Program-made: the position numbers and the translations under genes | Shown: positions 15,099 to 22,681 of the stretch, piece after piece | Position numbering within the stretch: the stretch's first letter is position 1 | Layout of the letters: each line of letters opens with the position of its first letter | The notes under the pieces: model-generated | Databases searched by the model: none | What the model saw: only the letters and a program-made list of their open reading frames with translations | Told to the model about the DNA's origin: nothing | Assembly (NCBI GenBank): GCA_036496265.1 | Contig: DASXLL010000185.1 | Coordinates: forward strand, 1 to 38,078 | DNA length: 38,078 nt | DNA from: CAYLLN01 sp036496265 | GTDB taxonomy: Bacteria > Planctomycetota > Planctomycetia > Pirellulales > Pirellulaceae | Direction of reading: 5' to 3'

Positions 15099-15121
15099 TT
15101 GTCATTGGTCGGTGGTAGGGA
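15087..15121. repeat. Heptamer array overlapping the DUF309 start codon
   Basis: Five 7-nt units read GTCATTG, GTCATTT, GTCATTG, GTCGGTG, GTAGGGA on the plus strand. On the minus strand they are AATGACM units that each offer an ATG in a different frame. The same unit recurs at the right window edge (38053). Confidence 0.75.
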
Positions 15122-15186
15122 ATTCCATTATCCACTAATCTCAGGTCGAACTGCATTAGCTGACCACGGACCCATGACAATTGCCA

Positions 15187-15867
15187 ATGCGCCGTATCTT
15201 AATCACTGGTGTCGGCCGCGGGCTCGGGCTCGCGATGACGGAGAGATTTGTCGAGCTCGGTCACACGGTGATCGGTTGCAGTCGGCAAAAGGGACATGTG
15301 GAGAAGCTGGCGAAGCGGTTTGGTTCGCCGCATCGTTTTACGGTCGTCGATGTGGCTGATGCCAAAGCCGTGGGGCAATGGGCGAAGGGAGTGCTGGCGG
15401 AGAGTGGGGCGCCGGATTTGGTGCTCAACAATGCCGCTGCGATCAACGAAAACGCGCCGCTGTGGGAAGTGCCGCCGGTGGATTTTTCGCGCGTGATTGA
15501 CGTCAACATCAAAGGAATTTTTCATGTCGTGCGACATTTTTTGCCGGCGATGATCGAGCAGGGCAGGGGGGTGGTGGTGAATTTCAGCTCGGGGTGGGGT
15601 CGCTCGACGTCGCCGGAGGTGGCACCCTATTGTGCGACGAAATATGCGGTCGAAGGGTTGACGCTGGCGCTGGCTCAAGAGCTGCCGAGCGGCCTGTGTG
15701 CCGTGCCGCTGAATCCGGGGATTATTAATACGGATATGCTGCAGAGCTGTTTTGGCGGGAATGCCGATTCGTATCCGACGCCGGAGCAATGGGCGAAGAA
15801 AGCGGTACCGTTTTTATTGGCGTTGGGTCCGAAGGATAACGGCAAGTCACTTACGGCGCCGCAATAG
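15187..15867 (+). CDS. Short-chain dehydrogenase/reductase
   Basis: Classical SDR oxidoreductase using NAD(P)H. The 226 residues show the cofactor motif TGVGRGLG (7-14), the adenine-pocket VVDVAD, NNAA (81-84), catalytic Ser at about 135-136, and YCATK with Tyr148 and Lys152, followed by PGIINTDM. Substrate cannot be inferred. ATG 15187 is used; a TTG two codons earlier is less likely. Its stop is 6 bp before the next ATG, so it is probably co-transcribed with the release-factor-like gene. The N-terminal glycine motif begins only 6 residues in, as usual for cytosolic members. Confidence 0.93.
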   Translation: MRRILITGVGRGLGLAMTERFVELGHTVIGCSRQKGHVEKLAKRFGSPHRFTVVDVADAKAVGQWAKGVLAESGAPDLVLNNAAAINENAPLWEVPPVDFSRVIDVNIKGIFHVVRHFLPAMIEQGRGVVVNFSSGWGRSTSPEVAPYCATKYAVEGLTLALAQELPSGLCAVPLNPGIINTDMLQSCFGGNADSYPTPEQWAKKAVPFLLALGPKDNGKSLTAPQ

Positions 15868-15873
15868 GCAACG

Positions 15874-16374
15874 ATGCACCCTGCTGCCTTGCCGCCGGAT
15901 GTTCTGTTGGCCGACTGCCATGTCGAACGGACTCGTCGCGGCGGGCCGGGCGGGCAGCACCGCAACAAGGTTGAAACGGCGGTGGTCATCACGCATCGGA
16001 CGACGGGCGTGAAAGGAGCGGCGAGCGAGCGGCGGAGCCAGGACTTGAATCGGCAGGCCGCCGTGCAGCGATTGCGCGTCAATCTGGCGCTCGAAATCCG
16101 TCAGCCTGTTGAACCAGCGCAAGTTCCGAGCGAAACCTGGCGTTCACGAGTCCGCAATCGGCAAATCGCCGTCAGCTCTGAGCACGCCGATTTTCCGGCC
16201 TTGCTGGCCGAAGCGCTCGACCGACTGGCTGCCTGCGGGTGGGATGTTTCCGCGGCTGCCGCGCAGTTGGGAATCACCACGTCGCAGTTAGCCAAGTTTT
16301 TGCGGCGCGAGCCGGAAGCTGGCGTGCTGCTCAATCGCCAGCGGGCAGCGAGGCAGTTGCGGCCACTAAAATGA
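15874..16374 (+). CDS. Peptide chain release factor-like (GGQ) protein
   Basis: A 166-residue single-domain relative of class I release factors, similar to ArfB/YaeJ. The RF-1 domain has RGGPGGQHRNKVETAV with GGQ at 26-28, the loop that triggers peptidyl-tRNA hydrolysis in the ribosome. There is no stop-codon-recognition domain. The C-terminal part (about 110-166) is a helical region with LGITTSQLAKFL that resembles a small helix-turn-helix, not the simple basic tail of ArfB, so a ribosome-rescue role is likely but not certain. It begins 6 bp after the SDR stop. The duplicated leader/palindrome region starts 12 bp after its stop. Confidence 0.85.
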   Translation: MHPAALPPDVLLADCHVERTRRGGPGGQHRNKVETAVVITHRTTGVKGAASERRSQDLNRQAAVQRLRVNLALEIRQPVEPAQVPSETWRSRVRNRQIAVSSEHADFPALLAEALDRLAACGWDVSAAAAQLGITTSQLAKFLRREPEAGVLLNRQRAARQLRPLK

Positions 16375-16385
16375 TCGAGTACCGC

Positions 16386-16589
16386 GATAATTGGCCGCTT
16401 CGGTAATCTTCGTTCTAAGGAGACACGAAAGCGTCTTGTTTGTAGGCGAGACCGGTTGGCGGTCCAGCGCGATGGGGTCGGGAGTCGATTGCGGTATAAA
16501 TCCACCCACCTGGAACATTGTTCTCGCAATCGACTCCCGACCCCTCCATTTAGATAATTGGCTAATGCGGTAATCCTCGTTTTACGGAG
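16386..16589 (+). repeat. Imperfect 37-nt direct repeats flanking a palindrome
   Basis: 16386-16422 and 16553-16589 both begin GATAATTGGC, share CGGTAATC and end in GGAG; 30 of 37 positions match by hand count. The right copy includes the likely ribosome site of the methyltransferase at 16602. The left copy is not followed by an ORF. A 71-nt inverted-repeat structure lies between them. Confidence 0.75.
16474..16544. repeat. Perfect 20-bp inverted repeat with 31-nt loop
   Basis: GGGGTCGGGAGTCGATTGCG (16474-16493) is exactly complementary to 16525-16544. The loop contains the short palindrome GAACATTGTTC (16513-16523). No T-tract follows on either strand, so it is not a simple terminator; it looks like a REP/MITE-type element or a strong RNase III substrate. 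Confidence 0.85.
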
Positions 16590-16601
16590 GCAGGTTCGTT
16601 C

Positions 16602-17177
16602 ATGTCGGACTTTGATCGCGATAAGTGGAACGCCAAATATGCGGCGATGGACGCTCCGCGCGAGCCATCTGCGGTGCTCGTCGCTCTGGAAAAGCACCTG
16701 CCGCGCGCCGGCCGGGCCATCGAAATCGCTGGAGGCGGCGGCCGCAACTCAATTTGGCTCGCTCGCCGCGGGCTCGATGTCACTCTCACGGACATTTCGC
16801 CGGTCGGCCTGGAGATTGCTCGCCAGCGCGCGGAGCAAGCGAGCGTCGTCATTCAGGCTGTTGCGATCGATTTGGAACAGCAGCCGCTGCCCGGCGGCCC
16901 GTTCGACCTGATCGTTAGCGTTTGCTACCTCTGCAGGCACTTGTTTCCGCAGTTTTCCAGCTTATTGGCCGATGATGGCCGCCTGGTGGTGATTCAGCCG
17001 ACGAAGAGAAACTTGCAACGCAGCGATAAACCGCCGGCGGACTATTTGTTCGAAGAGGGCGAGTTGCGCGGGTTGGCTGCGGGTCTGGAAATCGTGCATT
17101 ACGAAGAGGGCTGGTCGGCTGATGACCGCTACGATGCGGTTTTAGTCGCCAAAAAACGGGCGGCGAGCGTTGTATGA
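16602..17177 (+). CDS. SAM-dependent class I methyltransferase
   Basis: A 191-residue Rossmann-fold methyltransferase of the TehB/thiopurine-methyltransferase-like group. It has AIEIAGGGGRNSIWLA (motif I, glycine loop binding SAM), VTLTDISPVGLEIAR (motif II acidic residue) and FDLIVSVCYLCRHLF (motif IV region), followed by LLADDGRLVVIQPT. The acceptor may be a small toxic molecule, but no motif decides this. GGAGG at 16586-16590 lies 11 nt before the ATG and belongs to a duplicated leader. The stop at 17175-17177 is 7 bp before the nadE ATG, so the two genes are probably co-transcribed. Confidence 0.9.
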   Translation: MSDFDRDKWNAKYAAMDAPREPSAVLVALEKHLPRAGRAIEIAGGGGRNSIWLARRGLDVTLTDISPVGLEIARQRAEQASVVIQAVAIDLEQQPLPGGPFDLIVSVCYLCRHLFPQFSSLLADDGRLVVIQPTKRNLQRSDKPPADYLFEEGELRGLAAGLEIVHYEEGWSADDRYDAVLVAKKRAASVV

Positions 17178-17184
17178 TAGAGGT

Positions 17185-19182
17185 ATGAAGCTTATTCGAG
17201 TCGGCGCGGCCGTGCTGAACCAAACGCCTCTGGATTGGGACGGCAACGCAGCGCGCATTCGCGAGGCCATTGCCGCGGCACGGGACGCGGAGGTTAGCAT
17301 TCTGTGCCTGCCCGAACTTTGTATTACGGGCTATGGCTGCGAAGATGCGTTTCATGCCCCGGGCACGCAGGAGATGGCGCTGGGTTTACTAGCCGACCTA
17401 GTGCCAGAAACTCGCGGAATGATGGTGTCGTTCGGACTGCCGCTGCTGTTTCAAGGTTCGCTGTATAACACGGCCTGTTTGGCGGCGGACGGAAAGGTCT
17501 TGGGATTTGTCGGCAAGCAGAATCTGGCCGGTGAAGGCATCCATTATGAGCCGCGGTGGTTTAAGCCTTGGCCGGAAGGCGTGCGAGTTTCGCACCATGT
17601 GGAGACGGTAGAAGAAGCTCTACCGTTAGGAGATCTCATTTTCGAGATTGGCGGCGTGCGAATTGGCTATGAAATCTGCGAGGACGCGTGGGTTGCGGAT
17701 CGGCCGGGTGGAAAACTGGCTCGGCATGGCGTCGATATGATTCTCAATCCGAGTGCGAGCCATTTTGCGTTCGGTAAACATGAGATTCGCAAGCGTTTTG
17801 TGACTGAGGGATCACGGGCGTTCAATGTGGGTTATGTGTACGCGAATTTACTCGGCAACGAAGCGGGCCGAGCGATTTATGACGGCGACGCGATGATTGC
17901 CCAGGCGGGCAAACTGCTGGTTACTGGGCCGCGGTTTTCGTATGCGGACTGGCACATCACTCATGCTGTTGTCGATATCGATCTGATTCGGATGAGCCGG
18001 GCGCGGACGGCCAGTTATCGACCAACGATATCGATGGATCGCAAAGAAACGGTCGCTGCGGTATTCGAATTTCCGCAGCTAAAGCCGCGGCGAGAGGAAA
18101 TGTCACACCCAGCTTGGGAAGCGTCACCGAGTATCAAAGAAGAAGAGTTCACGCGGGCGGAATCGCTGGCGCTGTTCGACTATTTGCGGAAGAGCCGGTC
18201 GCAGGGTTTTGTGGTGTCGCTGAGTGGGGGGGCGGATTCGACTTCGGTTTCGTATTTGGTGGCTCGGTTGGTGAGTTTTGCCGCGAGCGAGATTGGGCGC
18301 GAAGGGTTGCTGAAGAAGTTGGCGCACATTCGCGGCTTGGAAACGGCGAAGGATAACAAACAGATCGTCCTGCGGCTGCTTTCATGCGTGTATCAATCGA
18401 CTCGCAATAGCGGCGATGTCACGCGCAATGCCGCGAGGAGTGTCGCCGAGGCGCTGGGCGCGGAATATTTCGAATTCGACGTCGATCGCGTGGTGGAAGA
18501 CTACAAATCGCTGGTAACGCGCGGGATTGGTCGCGAGCTGGATTGGAAAACGGATGATTTGGCGCTGCAGAATGTGCAGGCGAGGGCGCGAGCGCCGGGC
18601 GTGTGGATGCTGGCCAATATTCGCGGGGCGCTATTGCTTTCGACTAGCAATCGGTCGGAGGCGGCGGTGGGTTATGCGACAATGGATGGGGACACGAGTG
18701 GCGGCCTGGCTCCCATTGCCGGAATCGATAAAGCGTTCCTCCGTCGTTGGCTGCGCTGGTGCGAGAAGCAGGGGCCGGAGGGTGTTGGGCCGCTGTCCGA
18801 GCTGGCGGTCGTCAATGAGCAAGCGCCGACGGCTGAGCTGCGGCCGCCGTCGTCAAAGCAGACGGATGAAGACGATTTGATGCCGTATGAATTGCTCGAC
18901 GCCATTGAGCGGGCGGCTATTCGCGACAAGCAATCGCCGCGGGAGATTCTGCTTGTGATGCAGGCGGAATTTCCGCAACATTCGCGGGAAAAGCTTATCA
19001 GCTGGATTGAGCGATTTTTCCGGCTGTGGTCGCGGAATCAGTGGAAGCGCGAGCGCTATGCTCCCTCGTTTCACCTGGATGATGAGAACCTCGATCCCAA
19101 AACATGGTGCCGGTTTCCAATTCTTTCGGGCGGCTATGAGAGAGAACTGGCCGAGTTGCGGGCATGTAAGAACGGTGAATAG
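17185..19182 (+). CDS. nadE: Glutamine-dependent NAD+ synthetase
   Basis: Last step of NAD biosynthesis: deamido-NAD + glutamine + ATP gives NAD. The 665-residue fusion starts with a nitrilase-type glutaminase domain with catalytic Glu44 (LPELCITGYG), Lys111 (GKQNLAGEG) and Cys165 (GYEICEDAW). The synthetase domain has the PP-loop SLSGGADST at about 345-353 and later STSNRSEAAVGY and TMDGDTSGGLAPIAGIDK. Length matches the large two-domain enzyme type. ATG 17185 has AGAGGT directly before it and gives the normal N-terminus; TTG 17170 would overlap the methyltransferase. It converges with the PDZ protein gene. Confidence 0.97.
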   Translation: MKLIRVGAAVLNQTPLDWDGNAARIREAIAAARDAEVSILCLPELCITGYGCEDAFHAPGTQEMALGLLADLVPETRGMMVSFGLPLLFQGSLYNTACLAADGKVLGFVGKQNLAGEGIHYEPRWFKPWPEGVRVSHHVETVEEALPLGDLIFEIGGVRIGYEICEDAWVADRPGGKLARHGVDMILNPSASHFAFGKHEIRKRFVTEGSRAFNVGYVYANLLGNEAGRAIYDGDAMIAQAGKLLVTGPRFSYADWHITHAVVDIDLIRMSRARTASYRPTISMDRKETVAAVFEFPQLKPRREEMSHPAWEASPSIKEEEFTRAESLALFDYLRKSRSQGFVVSLSGGADSTSVSYLVARLVSFAASEIGREGLLKKLAHIRGLETAKDNKQIVLRLLSCVYQSTRNSGDVTRNAARSVAEALGAEYFEFDVDRVVEDYKSLVTRGIGRELDWKTDDLALQNVQARARAPGVWMLANIRGALLLSTSNRSEAAVGYATMDGDTSGGLAPIAGIDKAFLRRWLRWCEKQGPEGVGPLSELAVVNEQAPTAELRPPSSKQTDEDDLMPYELLDAIERAAIRDKQSPREILLVMQAEFPQHSREKLISWIERFFRLWSRNQWKRERYAPSFHLDDENLDPKTWCRFPILSGGYERELAELRACKNGE

Positions 19183-19194
19183 CGGAATGCGCGC

Positions 19195-19238
19195 AAAAAA
19201 GACCGCGGCAGATCAAATAGTTCGATCGGTCGCGGTCT
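19195..19238 (-). terminator. Rho-independent terminator for the minus-strand PDZ gene
   Basis: AGACCGCG (19200-19207) pairs with CGCGGTCT (19231-19238), with an inner GATC/GATC pair. On the minus strand the stem is followed by six T residues (19200-19195). It lies 33 bp past the stop at 19271. There is no T-tract on the plus strand, so it mainly serves the minus gene. Confidence 0.8.
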
Positions 19239-19270
19239 CACAGCCGACTCTCGTATCTTGTTCGATCGGC

Positions 19271-20623
19271 CTACGTGCCGCCGGCTCCCGCGCCGCCGGC
19301 ACCGCCCGCCGCGCCAGCGCCGCCCGCACCTGCCGCGGCAGCGCCGGCGCCTGAGACACCGGCTGCGCCTGTTCCGATCGCGCCGGTAGCTGTCGAGCCG
19401 CCCGCTGGTCCAGCTGTCGAGCCAGTGCCGCCGAGCATGGCTCCTGTTCCGCCGACCGCGCCAATGCCCCCGGCCGTCGAACCGGTGCCGCCAGTCGTCC
19501 CTGTTGCTCCGACCGCGCCCGCGGCGCCAATCGCCGTTTGCGCTGGATTAGCTGGTGATAGGCCGGAGATTCCAAGGCGGCCAATCCCGGTACCGCCAAT
19601 CGTGGGAGTGGCAGCGGCACCTGGCAATTGAGATGGTCCCGTAAAGCCAGGATTCGCAGTGGAGAATCCAGTGGGAGCGCTTTGGTTCGCGCTCAAGTTG
19701 CCGGGAGAGGTCGATAGAGTCGGGCCAGGGGTGCCGATAGCGGACGCATTCGTGGGTCCAGCCGGATAGAACGGAGTTGCACTATTCTGAGCGCCCGGGA
19801 TCGGTAAGGTCGCCGATGTGCTGGGAACAGTTGTCGCAGCCGTTGTGCTTGTCGCCGGCGTCACGGTGCCGCGAACGTTGAGGCCCGACTGATCGATCTG
19901 GTTCACCGTATTAGCACCGGTGGAGAGGTTGCCCTGAAACGATGGTTGTGCCAAAGCACCTGCCCCAGGAACGCTGCTGGAAGCGCCGGGCACAGCCGCC
20001 GCGGTTGCGTGGGGCTGCTGCGTAGGACGCACGACGCCGCGCATGACGGCTGAGGGCTGCACGGACAGCGTTTGGGCGACGCCGTTGCGATTGACGACAA
20101 TGCTGGCGGTCTGGCCAGCGTTGGGAGAGGTCAACGCCTGGACGAATTGAGCTTCGGTCGAGACCGGGCGCCCATTGATCGAGACGATGCGGTCGTTCGC
20201 GCGGAAGCCGGCATTGGCGAAGGCGCCTTGTCGGGCGATGTCCGCCACAACGAGGCCATTGATGCCAGGCCGCGTGTCGAACCCCAGGCCAAGGTCCGCG
20301 CTGCGGAAGCCCGAAGTCATCGCTGCCGTGTTGCGGAGGTCGCCTTGGGCACGTCCGAGATTGGCGTCGGCGGCCCGTGCGCTCGAGTTAAGGGCTTGGC
20401 GGGCTTCCTGCCGCGCATCGCGGTTCAGTACATTGGCCGTCCGCGCCGCAGCTTCGTCTTGCTCGCGGACGCCGCGGATGGCGTCTCGATCTTGCACCGC
20501 TGCTTCCCGAGGATTGCCGGCAATGGGCAACGTCTGAGCGGAGACAAGGCCGCCCAGGCCGGCGCCGGCGAGTGCCGCGCTCGCAGCGCCGACCTTTAAT
20601 CGATGAAAGTATTGATTCAACAT
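19271..20623 (-). CDS. Secreted PDZ-domain protein with long Gly/Ala/Thr-rich tail
   Basis: A 450-residue exported protein. The start at 20623 follows AAGGAG with 7-nt spacing and yields a signal peptide ending near LVSAQT (about 31). A charged, probably helical stretch follows (about 45-110, Arg/Ala/Gln-rich). One PDZ domain comes next: GINGLVVADIARQGAFANAGF, NDRIVSINGRPVSTEAQF (quoted in parts) and ASIVVNRNGVAQTLSV. The last 240 residues are low complexity: first Pro/Ser/Thr-rich, then Gly/Ala/Thr repeats ending GAGGAGAGGT. No protease domain is present, so it is not a DegP/HtrA enzyme; a periplasmic or surface scaffold role is a guess. A clear terminator follows. Confidence 0.82.
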   Translation of the reverse strand: MLNQYFHRLKVGAASAALAGAGLGGLVSAQTLPIAGNPREAAVQDRDAIRGVREQDEAAARTANVLNRDARQEARQALNSSARAADANLGRAQGDLRNTAAMTSGFRSADLGLGFDTRPGINGLVVADIARQGAFANAGFRANDRIVSINGRPVSTEAQFVQALTSPNAGQTASIVVNRNGVAQTLSVQPSAVMRGVVRPTQQPHATAAAVPGASSSVPGAGALAQPSFQGNLSTGANTVNQIDQSGLNVRGTVTPATSTTAATTVPSTSATLPIPGAQNSATPFYPAGPTNASAIGTPGPTLSTSPGNLSANQSAPTGFSTANPGFTGPSQLPGAAATPTIGGTGIGRLGISGLSPANPAQTAIGAAGAVGATGTTGGTGSTAGGIGAVGGTGAMLGGTGSTAGPAGGSTATGAIGTGAAGVSGAGAAAAGAGGAGAAGGAGGAGAGGT

Positions 20624-20830
20624 AACGCTTCTCCTTGGTTTCATTGGCAAACGAAGTCCGCCGCGATTGCTCCTTGCGGCGCATAGTTGATTTATGAAAC
20701 TTTGAACGAAGCATTCGGCATGCCCGGACCTGCAAAAGAACCGTCGTTTTGTCCGGCACGGCCATATAGTGGTCGCCATATGACGCTTATTGACCGCGGA
20801 AAAGCCAAACTGGCAGTAGCCGAATCGGTT

Positions 20831-21943
20831 TTATCCGCGAAAGATCCAGCCGCGTTTGTAGAAATAGGTGAGCATGACGCTGGCGGTGATAATCATTACG
20901 AGCCAGACCATCGGATAGCCCCAATACCAGTGCAGCTCGGGCATGTTGAGCGGCATTTCGTCGTTGTGACTGTCGAAGTTCATGCCGTAGATGCCGACGA
21001 TGAAAGTCAACGGGATGAAGAACGTGGAGAAGATGGTGAGGACGCGCATCGTCTCGTTGATGCGGTTGCTGATCGACGACATGTAGAGGTCGCGGAGGTC
21101 GGCTGTCAGCTCCCGGTAGGTTTCGATGAGCTCGACGAGCTGCACGATGTGGTCGTAGCAGTCGCGCATGAAGAGGCGGGTGTTGTCGCTGATGCGGACG
21201 TTGTCTTCACGGGCGAGGAGCGCGATGGCATCGCGGAGCGGCCAGAGCGTCCGACGGAGCACGAGCAGATCGGCTTTCACCTCGTGAAGCCGATCCATGA
21301 CGGCGCGGTTCACGTTTGGTTCGAGGACTAGCTCTTCGAGGTCGTCCAAACGCAGGGCATAGACTTCCAGCACGGGGTAATAGTTGTCGATGACGGCGTC
21401 GATCAGAGCGTAGGCGAGGTAGTCGCTGCCAAGCGTGCGCATCTTGCCGCTGCCTTCGCGGAGGCGGTTGCGGGTGCGATCGAAACAGTCGCCGGGCAGG
21501 CCTTCCTGAAAACTGATCAGCCAATCGGGGCCAACGAAGAGGCTGACTTGCTCGGTGCCGCAGCGGCCGTCGCTACAAAAGACCATCCGCAGCACGATGA
21601 AGAGAATTTCGCCGTACGTTTCGACCTTGGCCCGTTGGTGCACGTTGACCGTGTCTTCCAGAGCGAGGCGATGCAGGCCGAAAAGGTCGCCCAATTGCTC
21701 GATTGTTTTTGCATCACCAAGGCCTTCGACATCGATCCATGTCACCGGTCGCCGCCCAACGAGCGATTTGGCCTCCTCGGCGGTGTTAACGTGAATTTCC
21801 ATCACTTCGCCGGCGCCATAAGCGATCACATTGATCTTGGGCTCGGGCTGCGAAGGATCAGAGACGATCGAGCCCGGCGCCGACCCCGGCTGCGTCCGAC
21901 GGCTGATCGTGGGGACTTTGCGATGGCGATTGCGGCGACTCAT
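20831..21943 (-). CDS. corA: CorA-family magnesium transporter
   Basis: Inner-membrane divalent cation channel, usually Mg2+ (also Co2+/Ni2+), built as a pentamer. The 370-residue protein has a large cytoplasmic funnel domain (TWIDVEGLGDAKTIEQLG, LEDTVNVHQRAKVE) with a long stalk helix, then two C-terminal helices. The first helix ends in the selectivity signature YGMN (GMN at 320-322); the loop is FDSHNDEMPLNMPELHW, and the second helix is WLVMIITASVMLTYFYKRG. ATG 21943 is chosen for AGGA about 8 nt upstream; 21970 is an alternative in-frame start. The gene stands alone, divergent from the small lipoprotein gene. Confidence 0.95.
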   Translation of the reverse strand: MSRRNRHRKVPTISRRTQPGSAPGSIVSDPSQPEPKINVIAYGAGEVMEIHVNTAEEAKSLVGRRPVTWIDVEGLGDAKTIEQLGDLFGLHRLALEDTVNVHQRAKVETYGEILFIVLRMVFCSDGRCGTEQVSLFVGPDWLISFQEGLPGDCFDRTRNRLREGSGKMRTLGSDYLAYALIDAVIDNYYPVLEVYALRLDDLEELVLEPNVNRAVMDRLHEVKADLLVLRRTLWPLRDAIALLAREDNVRISDNTRLFMRDCYDHIVQLVELIETYRELTADLRDLYMSSISNRINETMRVLTIFSTFFIPLTFIVGIYGMNFDSHNDEMPLNMPELHWYWGYPMVWLVMIITASVMLTYFYKRGWIFRG

Positions 21944-22038
21944 GATCGATCCTGAAACGCTTACTGGCAATCACTTTACGCTGCCGAGCAGCATCGACAT
22001 AGGCGCGGACGGTTTAGCGGCCTATCATTCGCGCCCGA

Positions 22039-22293
22039 ATGGGCCCAAAACTGCCTTCACTAATTGTTTTACTCTCAAGCGCCGCGCTGATCGGCTGCAC
22101 CGGCCAGCATCCGCGGCTGTCGCATCCGGGGACGATCGAGCAGCAGCGACTGCGGGCGCTGATTCACGATCCGTATGCGGATCCGGATATGGGGCCAAAA
22201 GATCCGGGCATGAGGCCACAGGAGTTTCAAAAGCCGCTGCCGGAGCCAGTGAGAAATCGGATTTATGCGGATAGCTGGTGGTGGCGGCGGTGA
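22039..22293 (+). CDS. Small predicted lipoprotein
   Basis: An 84-residue protein with a short signal sequence ending in the lipobox ALIGC (Cys20), so it is probably lipid-anchored. The mature part is rich in Pro, Asp and Arg, with NDPYAD-like HDPYADPDMGPKDPG followed by RPQEFQKPLPEPVRNR and a WWWRR end. From memory, Pirellulales genomes carry similar small 'membrane or secreted protein' genes with this central motif; function is not known. It is divergent from corA (95 bp between starts). Confidence 0.75.
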   Translation: MGPKLPSLIVLLSSAALIGCTGQHPRLSHPGTIEQQRLRALIHDPYADPDMGPKDPGMRPQEFQKPLPEPVRNRIYADSWWWRR

Positions 22294-22400
22294 AATTCTT
22301 GGTCAACGAGATTCGCCGCGATCCTTTCTTTACAAGTGAGGAATGTTGCCATGAATCCCAACGATTTGCTGGATTCTGGCTGCTCTCGGAAAATTAACCA

Positions 22401-22429
22401 TTGACAGCCAGCAAGCACGCCTCTTTAAT
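22401..22429 (+). promoter_or_regulatory. Candidate housekeeping promoter for the aminomutase operon
   Basis: TTGACA (22401-22406), 17 nt, then TTTAAT (22424-22429): a perfect -35, optimal spacing and a 5/6 -10. It lies in the 388-bp gap before the ATG at 22682 and would give a leader of about 245 nt. The rest of that gap shows no convincing gene. A small GGGGATTGCCCC hairpin sits just before the start codon. Confidence 0.5.
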
Positions 22430-22681
22430 GCCGCGACGATGTTGTGTGCGTGGCGAAGAGAACAGGGATGAACGGCCACAGAACCGATCGGCTGGCAGAA
22501 TGTGGGCGAAGAACGCCCCGCCGACAACCGGCATGGCCGCTTGGCTTCTGGTCGCGGCTATCCGCGGTTGATTGCTCCCTGGTCTTGGCCTCCGGTCGCT
22601 GTGTCGGCGACCGCCCGCTGCTCGGCAAGGAGACCGCAGCAGCGCGGGTATCGCTTTTGGGCTCCTGGGGATTGCCCCATC

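Noticed and set aside
16474..16544. Rho-independent terminator for the release-factor-like gene
   Set aside because: The stem is far longer than usual and no T-tract follows on either strand.
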